64,000 bases of DNA from Phycisphaerales bacterium (GCA_022447205.1 JAKVBQ010000001.1:62001-126000), one strand, 5' to 3'. Positions 1 through 10,229 are shown, numbered from the stretch's first letter. Numbers and translations are program-made. The notes: a model not told the origin generated them from the letters alone.

Positions 1-7
1 CGCGGAG

Positions 8-1549
8 GTGACCGAGCTGGCTCGCGCCCTGACGCGACTGCCTTCCGACAGCGGCGAACTCGAGGCGTTCATCGAGTCGGGGCTTCGCTCCGATGGTGCG
101 AGGCCCGTGCCTGATCACGAAGGGGTTCGTGCCGCCCTCCGGACCACGCTCGAATTCTGGTCGGATCAGCTTGCCGCAACGGGGCGTCTGCTCCAGAAGT
201 GGATGACGACGACGGAACTGAGCACCCCGGTCCGGGTCTGGGCCAAGGACACCGCTCCCGGTTTCGCCGTCATTGCAGCGAGGCTGGCGGCCTCTGCGGA
301 CCGGTTGGACCGGCTCGCACCGCTTGCCCTGTCCGAGGCCTCTCGTGCAATCCAGGCGGGCGAGGCGGCGATCATCATCGCCCCGGAATCCGGTGCGGCG
401 GTGGTGCCTTCCTGGCAGCTCTTCCCGCGGAAGGCACTGGATGCCGACGACGGAACCGTTCGACTCGACCGCCGCTTTCGGGGTGAGGAGGTGCTCGCTG
501 GTGCGATTCGTTCGCTTCTCATGGATGAGCGGCCATGGGTCGTCTTCGTGCATGCCGAAGATCGTCGGTTGATGCAGCCGACCACCAATGGGAACGATGT
601 CTTCGCGCTTGCCGATGCCCTGCGAGCCGCTCGGTTCGAGGTGACGGAATGGAACGTCTCCGCTGGTGATCGACCGATTCCTCCGGCCGGTGTCCGCCCG
701 GTCTGGGTCGTCGTCCCTCCACTTGCACGCGAGGGCCTCGAGATCTCCGATTCGGAGAACGCGCTGCTGGAGGCGGTCGGCGAACTCATCGGGGACGGGG
801 AGCCGATCCTGCTCTCACTCTCCAGGAGCATCCTGCCGGTCCTCGGTCGGGAGGATCCCTGGGTCGATGTCGCTCGCTCCCTCGGCGTGGAACCGGAGAC
901 CTCACGGATCGTGCTCGAACTGGTTCCCTCGGAGGACGGCTCGCTCGCGCCACAGTCCTGGCAGAAGCTTTCGGCTCCCGCGGAGGGCGCCGACCATCCG
1001 TTGACGGATGCGGTCGGAACCCAGACGCTGATGCTCCTCGAACCGCTCGGTCTCGGGACCGACGCCGCCGAGCATGTTCGCACCCTCTGGGAGATCGAAC
1101 CATCCTCGACTCGATGGCTCGAGCAGGACTGGCGGCCCGAAGTCATCGCACGTCGCAGCGAATCGATCGACGAGCTCCGGTTCGAGGAACCGCTTCCCGT
1201 CGTCATGGCGGTCGAGTACGAACGTACCGATGACCGGAGACAGCGTGCAATCGTGGTCGGAGGCGCAGGCTGGCTTGTCAGCACGGTCGCCGATCTCTCC
1301 CGTTCCCTTGGTGGCGAACGAAGCGTGCTCGAGGCACCGGGCAATCGTGCCCTCATGCTGTCGGCAACGGCATGGCTTGCTTCGATGGACGAACTCGTTC
1401 CCAGCAGTGGATCGATTTCAGCGACCAGTCGCATCGAAGGCCTCGATCCGTTCATGCGCACGATCTGGGCGGTGCTCCTGATCGGGATGCTGCCTGCCGG
1501 GCTCTTCATCGCGGGGAATGTGATCGTGTTCACGAGGAGGCGTGGCTGA
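8..1549 (+). CDS. GldG-like ABC exporter auxiliary protein, 5' end cut by window
   Basis: At least 513 aa. The reading frame is open to the window edge, so the GTG at 8 may be internal and the real start is probably upstream. The protein looks like the extracytoplasmic substrate-binding-like part of GldG (gliding-type ABC transport auxiliary). It has a long soluble region with alternating strands and helices (for example the stretch around PWVVFVHAEDR) and ends in one membrane helix of about 20 residues followed by a short basic tail (FTRRRG). The stop overlaps the next start (TGATG at 1547-1551), and that next gene encodes a DUF4340 protein, the usual partner of GldG in planctomycetes and bacteroidetes. 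The ATPase and permease would be expected upstream, outside the window. Family call is from overall pattern and context, not from a catalytic motif. Confidence 0.65.
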   Translation: MTELARALTRLPSDSGELEAFIESGLRSDGARPVPDHEGVRAALRTTLEFWSDQLAATGRLLQKWMTTTELSTPVRVWAKDTAPGFAVIAARLAASADRLDRLAPLALSEASRAIQAGEAAIIIAPESGAAVVPSWQLFPRKALDADDGTVRLDRRFRGEEVLAGAIRSLLMDERPWVVFVHAEDRRLMQPTTNGNDVFALADALRAARFEVTEWNVSAGDRPIPPAGVRPVWVVVPPLAREGLEISDSENALLEAVGELIGDGEPILLSLSRSILPVLGREDPWVDVARSLGVEPETSRIVLELVPSEDGSLAPQSWQKLSAPAEGADHPLTDAVGTQTLMLLEPLGLGTDAAEHVRTLWEIEPSSTRWLEQDWRPEVIARRSESIDELRFEEPLPVVMAVEYERTDDRRQRAIVVGGAGWLVSTVADLSRSLGGERSVLEAPGNRALMLSATAWLASMDELVPSSGSISATSRIEGLDPFMRTIWAVLLIGMLPAGLFIAGNVIVFTRRRG

Positions 1550-2895
1550 TGCGGGGTCCCATCGCACGAATCGTCCTCGTCTGGATCATCGCGGCCGCTG
1601 CGACCATGGCCTGGTGGTCGTTGCGCGGCAGCCCTGGTCGTGCAGAGCGAGTCGGGATCACCCGACCTCTGGCCACGTCCCTTCCGATCGATCGCGTGCA
1701 GGAGCTGGTCATCACCCGCCCTGACGGGCGACTTCACCGCTTCGCCGACGACGGGGCCGGATGGCGTCAGGTCGAGCCGTTCGATGTCGGGCTCGATGCC
1801 TACGGGGTTCGCCAGTTCGGGACCGCAGCCCAGGCCCTGACCCGCGTCGATTCGATGCCACTCGACGATCCTGAGACCGCGGCGAGGCTCGGACTCGATC
1901 CCCCGGTCGCGACGATCACCTGGCGCTGGCCGGAGGGAGAGGAGACGGTCGAACTCGGCAATCGGACGCTCGCCGGACGTGCCTGGGTCCGTTTCACCGA
2001 TGAACCGGGCCGTGCCGCACTCGTCGACGCGGGACTGCACGAGAAGGTCATCGAGACCGACTACCGGTTCCTGCGTGACAGGACCCTTGCCCCTGAAGCC
2101 GGCAGCGAGACCGTCGAGATCCTCATCAAGGCCGGCGAGGAACGCATGGAACTCGGCCGAACCGACTCCGGATGGGAGCTGCTCCGCCCGGTGAAGACAC
2201 GAGGTGACGAGGCGGCCATCATGGACTGGCTGGCCCGAGTGGCACGAACACGAGCATCCGGGTATCTCCATGACCAACCCGACCGGCTCGATCGCTTCGG
2301 TCTGGAGGATCCGATCGGCGTGGTCGAACTGAGAGCACGTCGGGGTGGGGATCCACGGATCGTCCTTCTGGGTGATCCGATCGGCGTCGGTTCAGCTGAT
2401 CGGTACGCGATGGTGACTGGAAGTCCGACCGTCCTTCGTGTCGACGAGGAGACCCAGCAGGCCCTGGTGCCTGCCGCGGCGAGCCTGATCGATGGAACCG
2501 GCACCGGGGTGGTTCGCGAGGACATCGCTCTCGTCGAGATTCGAACCGATACGGAGAATCTCTCCCTGCAACGTGAGTTCGACGGCTGGGTCGGCTATCT
2601 CGACGAAGAGGAACCGACTGCAGTCGATCGTGAACCGGTCGAGAACCTGCTCGGATTGCTGACCAGCACCCCTTCGACGGAAATCGTCCTCGCCAGGTTC
2701 CCCGCGGACATGCAGCATGCGATCGTGATCCTGTACGGATTCGACGGGAGTCCCCTGGACACGGTTCGAATCGCCCGCGAACCCCAGAGCGGCAGTTGGG
2801 CACTCGAGAACGGCGATGATGTGCTGCGCGTCTACCCGGCATCCTTCGGGCTCGAACTCGATTCGAGCGACTACGGGCTGACCCCCGGAGGCTGA
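1549..2895 (+). CDS. DUF4340 domain protein
   Basis: 448 aa from the ATG at 1549, which overlaps the upstream stop by 1 nt; an in-frame ATG at 1372 is inside the previous gene and is rejected. An N-terminal hydrophobic anchor (about residues 5-22, ending in WWSLRGSP) is followed by a periplasmic region of repeated beta-rich units with motifs such as ELVITRPDG and RLGLDPPVATITW, typical of DUF4340 proteins. The phrase RFGLEDPIGVVEL repeats this unit later, so the domain seems internally duplicated. DUF4340 proteins are found beside GldG-like ABC exporters; the role is unproven. It ends back-to-back with ribD on the other strand with no spacing at all. Confidence 0.75.
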   Translation: MRGPIARIVLVWIIAAAATMAWWSLRGSPGRAERVGITRPLATSLPIDRVQELVITRPDGRLHRFADDGAGWRQVEPFDVGLDAYGVRQFGTAAQALTRVDSMPLDDPETAARLGLDPPVATITWRWPEGEETVELGNRTLAGRAWVRFTDEPGRAALVDAGLHEKVIETDYRFLRDRTLAPEAGSETVEILIKAGEERMELGRTDSGWELLRPVKTRGDEAAIMDWLARVARTRASGYLHDQPDRLDRFGLEDPIGVVELRARRGGDPRIVLLGDPIGVGSADRYAMVTGSPTVLRVDEETQQALVPAAASLIDGTGTGVVREDIALVEIRTDTENLSLQREFDGWVGYLDEEEPTAVDREPVENLLGLLTSTPSTEIVLARFPADMQHAIVILYGFDGSPLDTVRIAREPQSGSWALENGDDVLRVYPASFGLELDSSDYGLTPGG

Positions 2896-4008
2896 TCAGG
2901 TGCCGGAGCCTGGCATCCGATACCAGGCCACGACGTCATCCTGCCTGGGGAGAATCGAGATCGGCTCGAACGTGATGCAGTCGGCGATACGCTCGGGTGC
3001 CCGGCCTCGCATGCTTCCGGGCGCCTCCTGGTCGCCGAGCATCTTCGGCGCGATGAAGACCAGTGCGTCGTTCACGAGATCCTGGCGGAACAGTCTGCCC
3101 AGCAGTCCGCCGCCGGATTCGACCAGCACCGTGGCATGGTTCCTCTCGGTGGCGAGTGATCTCAGCGTGTCCCCGAGGTCCTCATCGGAAGCGGAGGACC
3201 TGATCGAGACGCCGAGTGCACGCAACCTTGTCGCGTGATCACCACGCTCCGCATCCGGACGGCAGATGATGGTCGTCGGTGTCTCGGCTGCGGTGCTGAC
3301 CAGTCTGCAGTCGATCGGTGTCCGGAGCTCGTCGTCGACCACGATTCGGTCCGGGGTTCGTCTTGGTGACCTGGCATCGCGAGGCGTCAGTCGAGGGTCA
3401 TCGGCAAGGACCGTTCCGATGCCGGTCATCACGGCATCGACGCGTCCGCGTTCACGGTGGACCAGGCGCCTGGACCGTGCGCTCGAGATCCACCGGGAAT
3501 CACCCTTTGCCGTGGCGATTCGTCCGTCGATCGTCTGGGCCCACTTCGCGACGATCCAGGGCAGTCCGGTGCGGACGCGGTGGACATGTGGTTCATTCAG
3601 GAGATCGGTCGCTCGGATCGGAAGATGATCGACGGCCACGCCCTTCTCCATGAGCAGTGCCGCGCCACCCGAGGCCTCCGGGTTGGGGTCGGCGGTCCCG
3701 TAGACCATCCGACTGATGCCTGCTTCGAGGATGGCGTCCGTGCATGGTGGGGTCCGGCCGTGATGCGAGCAGGGTTCGAGCGTCGTCAGAAGCGTTCCAC
3801 CCCTGGCCGCTGCTCCCGCTCGAGCGAGTGCGATTCGCTCGGCGTGGGGCCCCCCGCATCGTGCGGTGCGCCCTTCGCCGACCAGGGTTCCCGATTGGTC
3901 GAGCACCACGCAACCGACCATCGGATTGGGCTCGGCCTGGCCATGCGCACGCAGTGCGATCCGGGCGGCATGCTCGAGGTGGAGGATGTCGTTGGCCGGG
4001 TCGCTCAT
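2896..4008 (-). CDS. ribD: Bifunctional riboflavin biosynthesis deaminase/reductase RibD
   Basis: 370 aa. It catalyses the deamination and then side-chain reduction of the pyrimidine intermediate in riboflavin synthesis, in the cytoplasm. The N-terminal cytidine-deaminase-like domain has the zinc site GGPHAERIAL and the motif LEPCSHHGRTPPCTD. The C-terminal reductase domain begins near residue 150 with PWIVAKWAQTIDGRIA and contains GDSRWIS and VESGGGLLGRLF, as in RibG/RibD reductases. I use the ATG at 4008 because it overlaps the stop of the upstream phosphatase gene (ATGA, 4005-4008); the ATG 15 nt further upstream would lie deeper in that gene. No other rib genes are in the window. Confidence 0.93.
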   Translation of the reverse strand: MSDPANDILHLEHAARIALRAHGQAEPNPMVGCVVLDQSGTLVGEGRTARCGGPHAERIALARAGAAARGGTLLTTLEPCSHHGRTPPCTDAILEAGISRMVYGTADPNPEASGGAALLMEKGVAVDHLPIRATDLLNEPHVHRVRTGLPWIVAKWAQTIDGRIATAKGDSRWISSARSRRLVHRERGRVDAVMTGIGTVLADDPRLTPRDARSPRRTPDRIVVDDELRTPIDCRLVSTAAETPTTIICRPDAERGDHATRLRALGVSIRSSASDEDLGDTLRSLATERNHATVLVESGGGLLGRLFRQDLVNDALVFIAPKMLGDQEAPGSMRGRAPERIADCITFEPISILPRQDDVVAWYRMPGSGT

Positions 4009-5486
4009 GAAGCCACCTCGCATGCTTCGGGAGTCGGTTCCGAGAGGTAGTCGATGCTCACGATCAGCGCATCATCCTCGAACGCACCACGGGCATGATT
4101 GGAGACGAAGTTCAGTATGCGCTTCGGCCAGTTCGAGTCCGAACCGCCGTTCCTGACGAGGTGCCTGAGATTCTCGAGCCCCAGCATCCTTCCCCTGGTG
4201 TCCCTCGACTCGATGACACCGTCCGTGTAGGCGATGATCGAGTCACCGGGTCTGATCGTCATCACCTGCTGCTCGGGTTCGAAGTCATCGACACCGAGCG
4301 CACCGAGCATCAGCGTCGTGGTTTCCAGCTCTCGTGTCTCGCGTCCTGGGGAGAGCACGAAGGCCGGGGGATGACCACCGTTCACCCACTTGATGACCCC
4401 GGAATCAAGATCCAGTTCGCAGGCCAGACCAGTGGCGTAGACGGTGTGAGGGGCGAGGGTGAGGACGAAGTAGCGATCGATGAGGGACATGATGAGCGCG
4501 GGGTCACCCTCCGGGTGCTCCCCTCGGATTCTCAGGATCTCACCGTGGATCCGATTCACCGTCATCGCCGCGGTGAGGCCGTGCCCCGTCACGTCGATGA
4601 GGATCATCCGGACCTTGTTCCCCGAACGCTCGTACCAGACGAAGTCGCCACCGATGTCGGTCTGGGGCTTGTACTCGAAGTCGAACCTGACACACGCGTC
4701 CTGGGACCTTTCCGGGAACAGTGCGTCATGGATCCTTCGTGCCTGCTCCAGCTCCCGGCGCATGGAAAGGAACTCCCTGCCGACCATGTCGACGCGGAAG
4801 CGCTTCCCGTGCCGCCTGAGTCGCAACCAGCAGATCAGCATGCCGGGGACGAAGAGCATCGCGACGAATACCAGCAGGATGACGGTCGCGAGCGCTCCGA
4901 TGATGAGCTGTTCCTTCGTGCTTTCGCCCATGAGGTTGGTGCTGATCTCATAGACGATGATCTGCGCGTTCCAGAACAGGTAGGCGGGACCGATCGCCTT
5001 CAGGCTCTGCCATGCGGACCAGGGGAGGAACAGGCAGGCCGTGAAGTGCCAGAAGAAGAGTTCCATCGCGTTCGCCGACAGTTCCGTCTCGCCCAGGTAG
5101 GGGAGCGGGAGGTAGGCACAGACATGGGTCAGGCTCAGGATCATGACCAGCCGGGTGGCGGAGCTGATGAGCTGCTCCCTGGTCTCCAGTTGAGGCCTGA
5201 CCACGAGCATGAACCAGAGCACGATCATCGCCAGCGCGATTCCGACGCAGATGTTGTAGATCTCGAGGGTGTCGAACACCGAACCGGGGTTGACATCCGA
5301 CTGCTGGATGAGGACCACCCACCCGATGCTCCTGATCAGCCAGACGGCGACCAGAATCGACAGGAGTGCGATGCACAGGTTGCGAAAGCGGCTGCGTCCC
5401 CAGCGTTCGAGTTCGGCCTCGTACTCGCCTTCGAAGTACCTGGTGGTCTCTTCCATTGGACTGGATGACGTGTTCATCGGGTCCAA
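4005..5486 (-). CDS. Membrane-bound SpoIIE/PPM-type serine phosphatase
   Basis: 493 aa. The N-terminal half (about residues 35-225) has about six hydrophobic segments, and a linker with QARRIHDALFP leads into a PP2C-like SpoIIE domain at about 250-480. The metal-binding motifs are visible: DIGGDFVWYE, LIDVTGHGLTAAM, WVNGGHPPAF and IIAYTDGVIESRD. Such proteins dephosphorylate anti-sigma-factor antagonists in partner-switching pathways and sense an input through the membrane domain. No STAS or anti-sigma kinase gene lies nearby, so the partner is unknown. It overlaps ribD by 4 nt, so the two are probably co-transcribed. The start could also be the ATG three codons downstream. Confidence 0.85.
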   Translation of the reverse strand: MDPMNTSSSPMEETTRYFEGEYEAELERWGRSRFRNLCIALLSILVAVWLIRSIGWVVLIQQSDVNPGSVFDTLEIYNICVGIALAMIVLWFMLVVRPQLETREQLISSATRLVMILSLTHVCAYLPLPYLGETELSANAMELFFWHFTACLFLPWSAWQSLKAIGPAYLFWNAQIIVYEISTNLMGESTKEQLIIGALATVILLVFVAMLFVPGMLICWLRLRRHGKRFRVDMVGREFLSMRRELEQARRIHDALFPERSQDACVRFDFEYKPQTDIGGDFVWYERSGNKVRMILIDVTGHGLTAAMTVNRIHGEILRIRGEHPEGDPALIMSLIDRYFVLTLAPHTVYATGLACELDLDSGVIKWVNGGHPPAFVLSPGRETRELETTTLMLGALGVDDFEPEQQVMTIRPGDSIIAYTDGVIESRDTRGRMLGLENLRHLVRNGGSDSNWPKRILNFVSNHARGAFEDDALIVSIDYLSEPTPEACEVAS

Positions 5487-5548
5487 GTATACGAACGCGA
5501 CCCTGCCGGAGCAGGGTCGCGTCGTTCAATCGTTCGATCGGTGGCCGA

Positions 5549-7663
5549 TCAGCCTTGAGCGAGGACCTCGTCCTTCAGGCGCTCGGGCATGATCCGGTAC
5601 TCGGAGGGCTCCATGGAGCTCGTGGCCCGGCCCTGGGTCATCGAGCGGAGGGTGGTCGTGTATCCGAACATCTCGGAAAGCGGGACCTCGCAGTTGATGA
5701 CCCGTGCGTTTCCGCGCATCTCGCTGTCGACGATGTGCCCTCGTCGCGATGAAAGGTCGCCGGAGACGTTGCCGAAGAACTCGTCCGGGGTCACGATCTG
5801 GAGCTTCATGATCGGCTCGAGCAGGGCGAGGCCGGCTCGAGTGCATGCCTCGCGGAAGGCGAGTGCGCCTGCCTGTTCGAAGGCGACCTGGCTCGAGTCC
5901 ACGTCGTGGTAGGAACCGTCGACCATCTCGGCCTTCACGTTGATCACCGGATAGCCGCCGATCACGCCGCTGGAAGCGGCCGAGCGGATGCCGGATTCGA
6001 CCGATGGGATGTACTCCCTGGGGATCGAACCGCCGCTGATGTTGTCGACGACCGCGATGCCTTCCTTGAACTTGAGCTCCTGGGCCTCCGCCTCCTCCTG
6101 GGTGATGGGGGAGATGCTGATGATCGCGTCACCGAACTGCCCGCGACCACCGGTCTGCTTCTTGAACAGGCCTCGGACTTCCTTGGCCTCGCCGGTGATC
6201 GTCTCGCGATAGGAGACACGCGGTCGACCGACGTTCACGCCGACCTTCATGTCGCGAACGAGCTTGTTCTTGATGATCTCGAGGTGGAGTTCACCCATGC
6301 CCGAGATGATCGTCTCGCCGGTCTCGTCGTTGTAGAGGGAGCGGAAGGAGGGGTCCTCGCGGCGGATGGTGGTCAATGCCTCGCCGAGCTTCTTCTTGTC
6401 CTCCGCGGTGTTCGGCTCGATCGACATCGAGATCACCGGCTCGGGGAATTCCATGCGCTCGAGGATGATCGGGTCGTCCGTGGAACAGACGGTGTCGCCA
6501 GTCCAGGAGTTCTTGATGCCGATCACGGCGACGATCATGCCTGCTTCGGCCTGATCCAGTGCCTCACGGTCCTTCGCGTGCATCTCGAAGATGCGGGAGA
6601 CGTTCTCCTTCTTGTTGTTGCCCGGGTTGAGGATACGGGAACCCTTCTTCAGGATGCCCGAGTAGATCCTCACGTAGGTCAGGTCGCCATGGGTGTCGTT
6701 GACGACCTTGAAGACCAGGCCTGAGAACGGTGCGTCGTTGGAGTTGGGCCGTGACATCTCCTGGTCCGGATCGCGAGGATCGGTGCCCTTCACCTCGGGG
6801 ACCTCGGTGGGGGTGGGGAGATAGTCGATGACTCCGTTGAGGAGCCTCTGGATGCCGATGTTCTTGAGCGCGGAGCCGCAGAAGACGGGGTTGCATTCCT
6901 CTGCGATGGTGCCCTTGCGAAGCGCGGCCCGGATCTCGTCGGGGGTGATGGAGTGTTCGTCCTCGATGTACTTCTCGACCAGGGCATCGTCCAGCTCGGA
7001 GGCCTTCTCGACGAGGACGTGGTGCCACATCTCGGCTTCTTCCTTCATGTCGTCGGGGATCTCGCGTTCCTCGATGCGCGCACCGAGTTCGCTGGCGTCG
7101 AAGTAGTAGGCCTTCATCGCCAGGAGGTCGATGATGCCCTCGAGGGTGTCCGCCGCACCGATGGGGATCTGGACCGCGATCGGGTTCGCTCCGAGTCGCT
7201 CACGGATCGAGTTGAACGAGAACTCGAAGTTCGCGCCCATCTTGTCCATCTTGTTGATGAAGCAGAGTCGCGGGACCGCGTAGCGATCAGCCTGACGCCA
7301 GACGGTTTCGGACTGTGCTTCCACGCCTTCCTTGCCATCGAACACCGCGACCGCACCGTCGAGGACGCGAAGGGATCGCTCCACCTCGATGGTGAAGTCG
7401 ACGTGCCCGGGAGTGTCGATCAGGTTGACCTTGTACTCCTCGTCCTTGTACGTCCAGGGACAGGTCGTCGCCGCGGACTGGATCGTGATCCCACGTTCCT
7501 GTTCCTCCTCGAGGAAGTCCATGGTGGCCGTACCTTCATGCACCTCGCCCATCTTGTAGTTCATCCCCGTGTAGTAGAGGATTCGTTCGGTGACGGTGGT
7601 CTTGCCTGCGTCGATGTGTGCGCAGATCCCGATGTTTCGTACTCGTGAGAGGTCGATGGACAT
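5549..7663 (-). CDS. fusA: Translation elongation factor G
   Basis: 704 aa, the normal EF-G length. This is the ribosomal translocation GTPase. The P-loop [17 protein letters not shown], the switch region [26 protein letters not shown] and [10 protein letters not shown] are all present, and domains II-V follow without a break (for example [14 protein letters not shown] and [16 protein letters not shown]). No Shine-Dalgarno match is seen directly upstream of the ATG at 7663. It is not linked here to rpsL/rpsG or tuf; planctomycetes often carry scattered or multiple fusA copies, so this may not be the only EF-G in the genome. Confidence 0.97.
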   Translation of the reverse strand: MSIDLSRVRNIGICAHIDAGKTTVTERILYYTGMNYKMGEVHEGTATMDFLEEEQERGITIQSAATTCPWTYKDEEYKVNLIDTPGHVDFTIEVERSLRVLDGAVAVFDGKEGVEAQSETVWRQADRYAVPRLCFINKMDKMGANFEFSFNSIRERLGANPIAVQIPIGAADTLEGIIDLLAMKAYYFDASELGARIEEREIPDDMKEEAEMWHHVLVEKASELDDALVEKYIEDEHSITPDEIRAALRKGTIAEECNPVFCGSALKNIGIQRLLNGVIDYLPTPTEVPEVKGTDPRDPDQEMSRPNSNDAPFSGLVFKVVNDTHGDLTYVRIYSGILKKGSRILNPGNNKKENVSRIFEMHAKDREALDQAEAGMIVAVIGIKNSWTGDTVCSTDDPIILERMEFPEPVISMSIEPNTAEDKKKLGEALTTIRREDPSFRSLYNDETGETIISGMGELHLEIIKNKLVRDMKVGVNVGRPRVSYRETITGEAKEVRGLFKKQTGGRGQFGDAIISISPITQEEAEAQELKFKEGIAVVDNISGGSIPREYIPSVESGIRSAASSGVIGGYPVINVKAEMVDGSYHDVDSSQVAFEQAGALAFREACTRAGLALLEPIMKLQIVTPDEFFGNVSGDLSSRRGHIVDSEMRGNARVINCEVPLSEMFGYTTTLRSMTQGRATSSMEPSEYRIMPERLKDEVLAQG

Positions 7664-8041
7664 GACGTTGGTCCGATGGTGATGAGGTAGGTGGAAGGGG
7701 AAATGATTTTCAGGAACATCCGACTCGGGCTCACGCCCGTCCGGCCTGATGACGACTTATCGGCTGAATGCTGATCCCGCTCCCTGATTCGCTGGTCAAA
7801 AAACCGCTTGGATCAGGTGAGCACGGCTGTGGCTCGCGAACTCATGATTGCGGCCCAGCCTTTCTTGGGGTGGGATCTCGTTCAGAAGTGAAGCAGGGGG
7901 TGCCCTGACTCGATTCCGGGATTCCGGAGGCATGCCCCGAACGCTCAGGGCAAGCGGGGAATCCTATCGAGCCTTGCCGCATGATTCAAGCAATGGTTCC
8001 GAGTATCGAAGGTCGGGTCTGTCGTCCGGGATCGGGGAGAC
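7664..8041. other. 378-bp intergenic region upstream of fusA
   Basis: No convincing gene. It lies between two minus-strand genes and should hold the fusA promoter and leader. The only structure I see is a 7-bp inverted repeat, GCCCTGA at 7902-7908 and TCAGGGC at 7945-7951, with a 36-nt G/C-rich interior. There is one short A-run (about 7797-7803). A possible 65-codon plus-strand frame at 7848-8045 has no ribosome site and an ordinary random composition. Confidence 0.5.
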
Positions 8042-9013
8042 CTAGATCCTGCGGACCAGCCTGCCCTCGTCGAGTTCGAGGGATCGCACCAAAGGGTCTA
8101 TTTCCTGCATGAATCGCCGTCCGTCCTGCACGTAGCCGGCGGTCGGCTTCAGTTCCGGCATCCTGGATGCGAAGAAGGCATTGAGCCTGATCATGTGAAG
8201 TTCCCGGACCCACTTGGCCACCATCGAGGCGAGGGCCACCGGGAGGTGGTTCTGTTCGGATTCGGTTTCGAAGGACACCGTCAGCAGTGATCCCGCGGTG
8301 TCGATCCGGTACCGGCTGATCTTCGGCGTCTCGCCGAGAATCCTGATTCCGGCATCGGGCCATGCGTGTGCGAGATGCTCTCGATAGGAGGTCCTTCCAC
8401 CCTGTCGATCGATGACCACTCGCGGATGGGCGTCCGGGCAGGCCTGCCTGACGCCTTCGGCGAGGCGAAGCGCAGCGGAAAGGTTCAGTTCGCTCTTGCG
8501 CTCCCTGCCCAGGGCTGCGGCATTGATCTGGGGAGGCTCGATCACCTCGCATCCGAGCTGGCAGAGCCGGACACCGGCCTCCTCGAGTGTTCGCCCCAGC
8601 ATGGAAGCGGCAATCCGGTGCTCGCCCGGTTCTCCCGAGAGCGGGAGCGAGACCGTGTTCGCGTACCACGGTTCTTCCGCCAGTTCCGCGCCGAGGATTC
8701 GGAGCAGCGCCTCATCGTCCTCCGGGAGGTCGCCGCTCAGTTCCTGGACGAAGGCCAGGACACCACGTTCCAGGTGACGGAGCGGATGGGCCTTGGAGCC
8801 TCGAGCACCCTTCAGGGTCTTGGAGTCGTCGATGGCGATCCGCCGTTTCCGGTCAGTGGGTCGTCTGCAGACCGCGGATTCCAGCAGGGCCCACAGATCG
8901 GGAGCGCCATCGCTGGCATCGCCCTCCTCGACCTGGAAGAGGGCGGTCCCGACGCACAGCGGCCCCAGCATCGGTCCGTAGCCCGCTTCGTCGATTCCTG
9001 CGTAGAAGAGCAT
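8042..9013 (-). CDS. Divergent RNase HII-like protein
   Basis: 323 aa, much longer than typical RNase HII (about 200-230). The N-terminus has the family signature YAGIDEAGYGPMLGPL (acidic residues D8 and E9), then IDDSKTLKG at 61-69, which matches the DSK motif. Later come VVIDRQGG (D202) and ASMVAKWVRELHMIRL, which aligns with the usual ASxxAKxxRD motif but carries Glu (E271) where the fourth catalytic Asp is expected. About 100 extra residues sit between the second and third motifs. It may act on RNA-DNA hybrids or have drifted to another nuclease role. It is divergent from mnmA, with a shared 89-nt gap. Confidence 0.75.
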   Translation of the reverse strand: MLFYAGIDEAGYGPMLGPLCVGTALFQVEEGDASDGAPDLWALLESAVCRRPTDRKRRIAIDDSKTLKGARGSKAHPLRHLERGVLAFVQELSGDLPEDDEALLRILGAELAEEPWYANTVSLPLSGEPGEHRIAASMLGRTLEEAGVRLCQLGCEVIEPPQINAAALGRERKSELNLSAALRLAEGVRQACPDAHPRVVIDRQGGRTSYREHLAHAWPDAGIRILGETPKISRYRIDTAGSLLTVSFETESEQNHLPVALASMVAKWVRELHMIRLNAFFASRMPELKPTAGYVQDGRRFMQEIDPLVRSLELDEGRLVRRI

Positions 9014-9102
9014 GCACCGAGGCTACCCGTCCAGACGGATTCAAGGGGGGATGGCGACAGATTCCCCACATCGATCGCCAGCCGGGTAGTTAGGATTGGT
9101 GC

Positions 9103-10224
9103 ATGGCAAGCTCGAAGGGCAAGGTGCTCGTCGCAATGAGTGGAGGTGTCGATTCCTCCGTCGCGGCCGCTCTCCTCATGAAGGAGGGGTGGGAGGTCGT
9201 CGGTGTCTTCATGCGGCTGGGCTCGCCGGGCGAGACCCTCGAATCCTCTTGCGACATCCGCATCGGGAAGCAGGGCTGCTGCTCGATCAATGATGCCGAT
9301 GATGCTCGTCGGGTGTCCGCACGGCTGGACATCCCGTTCTACGTGGTGGACTTCAAGCGTGAGTTCGGCAGGATCATCGACTACTTCGTCTCCGAATACG
9401 ATGCAGGCAGGACGCCGAATCCCTGTGTTCGGTGCAACGACTGGTTGAAGTTCGGCAGGTTGCACGCCCACGCCCACCAGATCGGGGCGACCCATGTCGC
9501 CAGTGGACACTATGCCCGTGTCGAGGTCGGGCCGGATGGTCGTCATCGGCTGCTTCGCGGGCTGGACCACGGCAAGGACCAGTCCTATGTCCTCTTCGGG
9601 GCGAGACCCGAGCGACTGGCCGAGATGCTGCTGCCCATCGGAGGCATGCACAAGTCCGACGTCCGGGCTCATGCCGAGGAACTCGGCCTGCCGGTCTTCG
9701 ACAAACCCGATTCCCAGGAGATCTGCTTCGTCCCGGACAACGACTACGCCCGCCTCGTCTCCGACCGTTCCGAATCCGGGGTGAGTCCCGGCAGGATCAT
9801 CGACAGGGAGGGCGCCGATCTCGGTGCTCATGACGGGCACCAGAACTTCACGGTCGGGCAGAGAAGAGGCATCGGAATCGCCTCCTCGATTCCGCTGTTC
9901 GTCCTCGAAAAGCGTCCCGACCGGAACGAGGTCGTGGTCGGGGCTCGCGAGGAACTGCTCTCCGCCGGGCTTGAAGCCGGTGACGTCAACTGGCTGGTTC
10001 CCGAGCATCGGGGCTGGCGTTCCTGCGCGGCGCGGATTCGATACAACGCGTCCCCGGTTCCGGCCCGGGTGAGGCTCGACTCCGGCAGGCTGGAGGTTCG
10101 TTTCGACGAACCGCAGGCCGCCGTTGCGCCGGGGCAGGCCGTGGTCTGCTACGAGGACGATCTGGTGCTTGGTGGAGGCTGGATCGATCAGGGGGCTTCA
10201 GGCGGGTCCGGTCCAGAAGCCTGA
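9103..10224 (+). CDS. mnmA: tRNA-specific 2-thiouridylase MnmA
   Basis: 373 aa. It thiolates U34 of Lys, Glu and Gln tRNAs. The PP-loop AMSGGVDSSVAAAL is at about residues 11-24. The catalytic cysteine aligns with C111 in NPCVRCNDWLKFG, and the second cysteine is C208 in DSQEICFVPDN. A GCCSIND stretch near residue 65 adds cysteines seen in related phyla. The C-terminal beta-barrel (FTVGQRRGIGI onward) is complete. The upstream TAGTTA at about 9088-9093 would give a very short leader if it is the -10 box. The sulfur relay partner is not in the window. Confidence 0.95.
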   Translation: MASSKGKVLVAMSGGVDSSVAAALLMKEGWEVVGVFMRLGSPGETLESSCDIRIGKQGCCSINDADDARRVSARLDIPFYVVDFKREFGRIIDYFVSEYDAGRTPNPCVRCNDWLKFGRLHAHAHQIGATHVASGHYARVEVGPDGRHRLLRGLDHGKDQSYVLFGARPERLAEMLLPIGGMHKSDVRAHAEELGLPVFDKPDSQEICFVPDNDYARLVSDRSESGVSPGRIIDREGADLGAHDGHQNFTVGQRRGIGIASSIPLFVLEKRPDRNEVVVGAREELLSAGLEAGDVNWLVPEHRGWRSCAARIRYNASPVPARVRLDSGRLEVRFDEPQAAVAPGQAVVCYEDDLVLGGGWIDQGASGGSGPEA

Positions 10225-10229
10225 AGCGG

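Noticed and set aside
166-2277. A 700-codon frame on the minus strand
   Set aside because: It is antisense to the GldG-like and DUF4340 genes, is rich in Arg, Ser and Pro with no domains, and is typical of shadow frames in high-GC DNA.
4095-5468. A 457-codon plus-strand frame opposite the phosphatase gene
   Set aside because: Asp/Arg/Glu-rich composition without motifs, antisense to a clear PPM phosphatase; shadow frame.
7848-8045. A 65-codon frame upstream of fusA
   Set aside because: No ribosome site and random-looking composition; it also runs into the end of the RNase HII-like gene.
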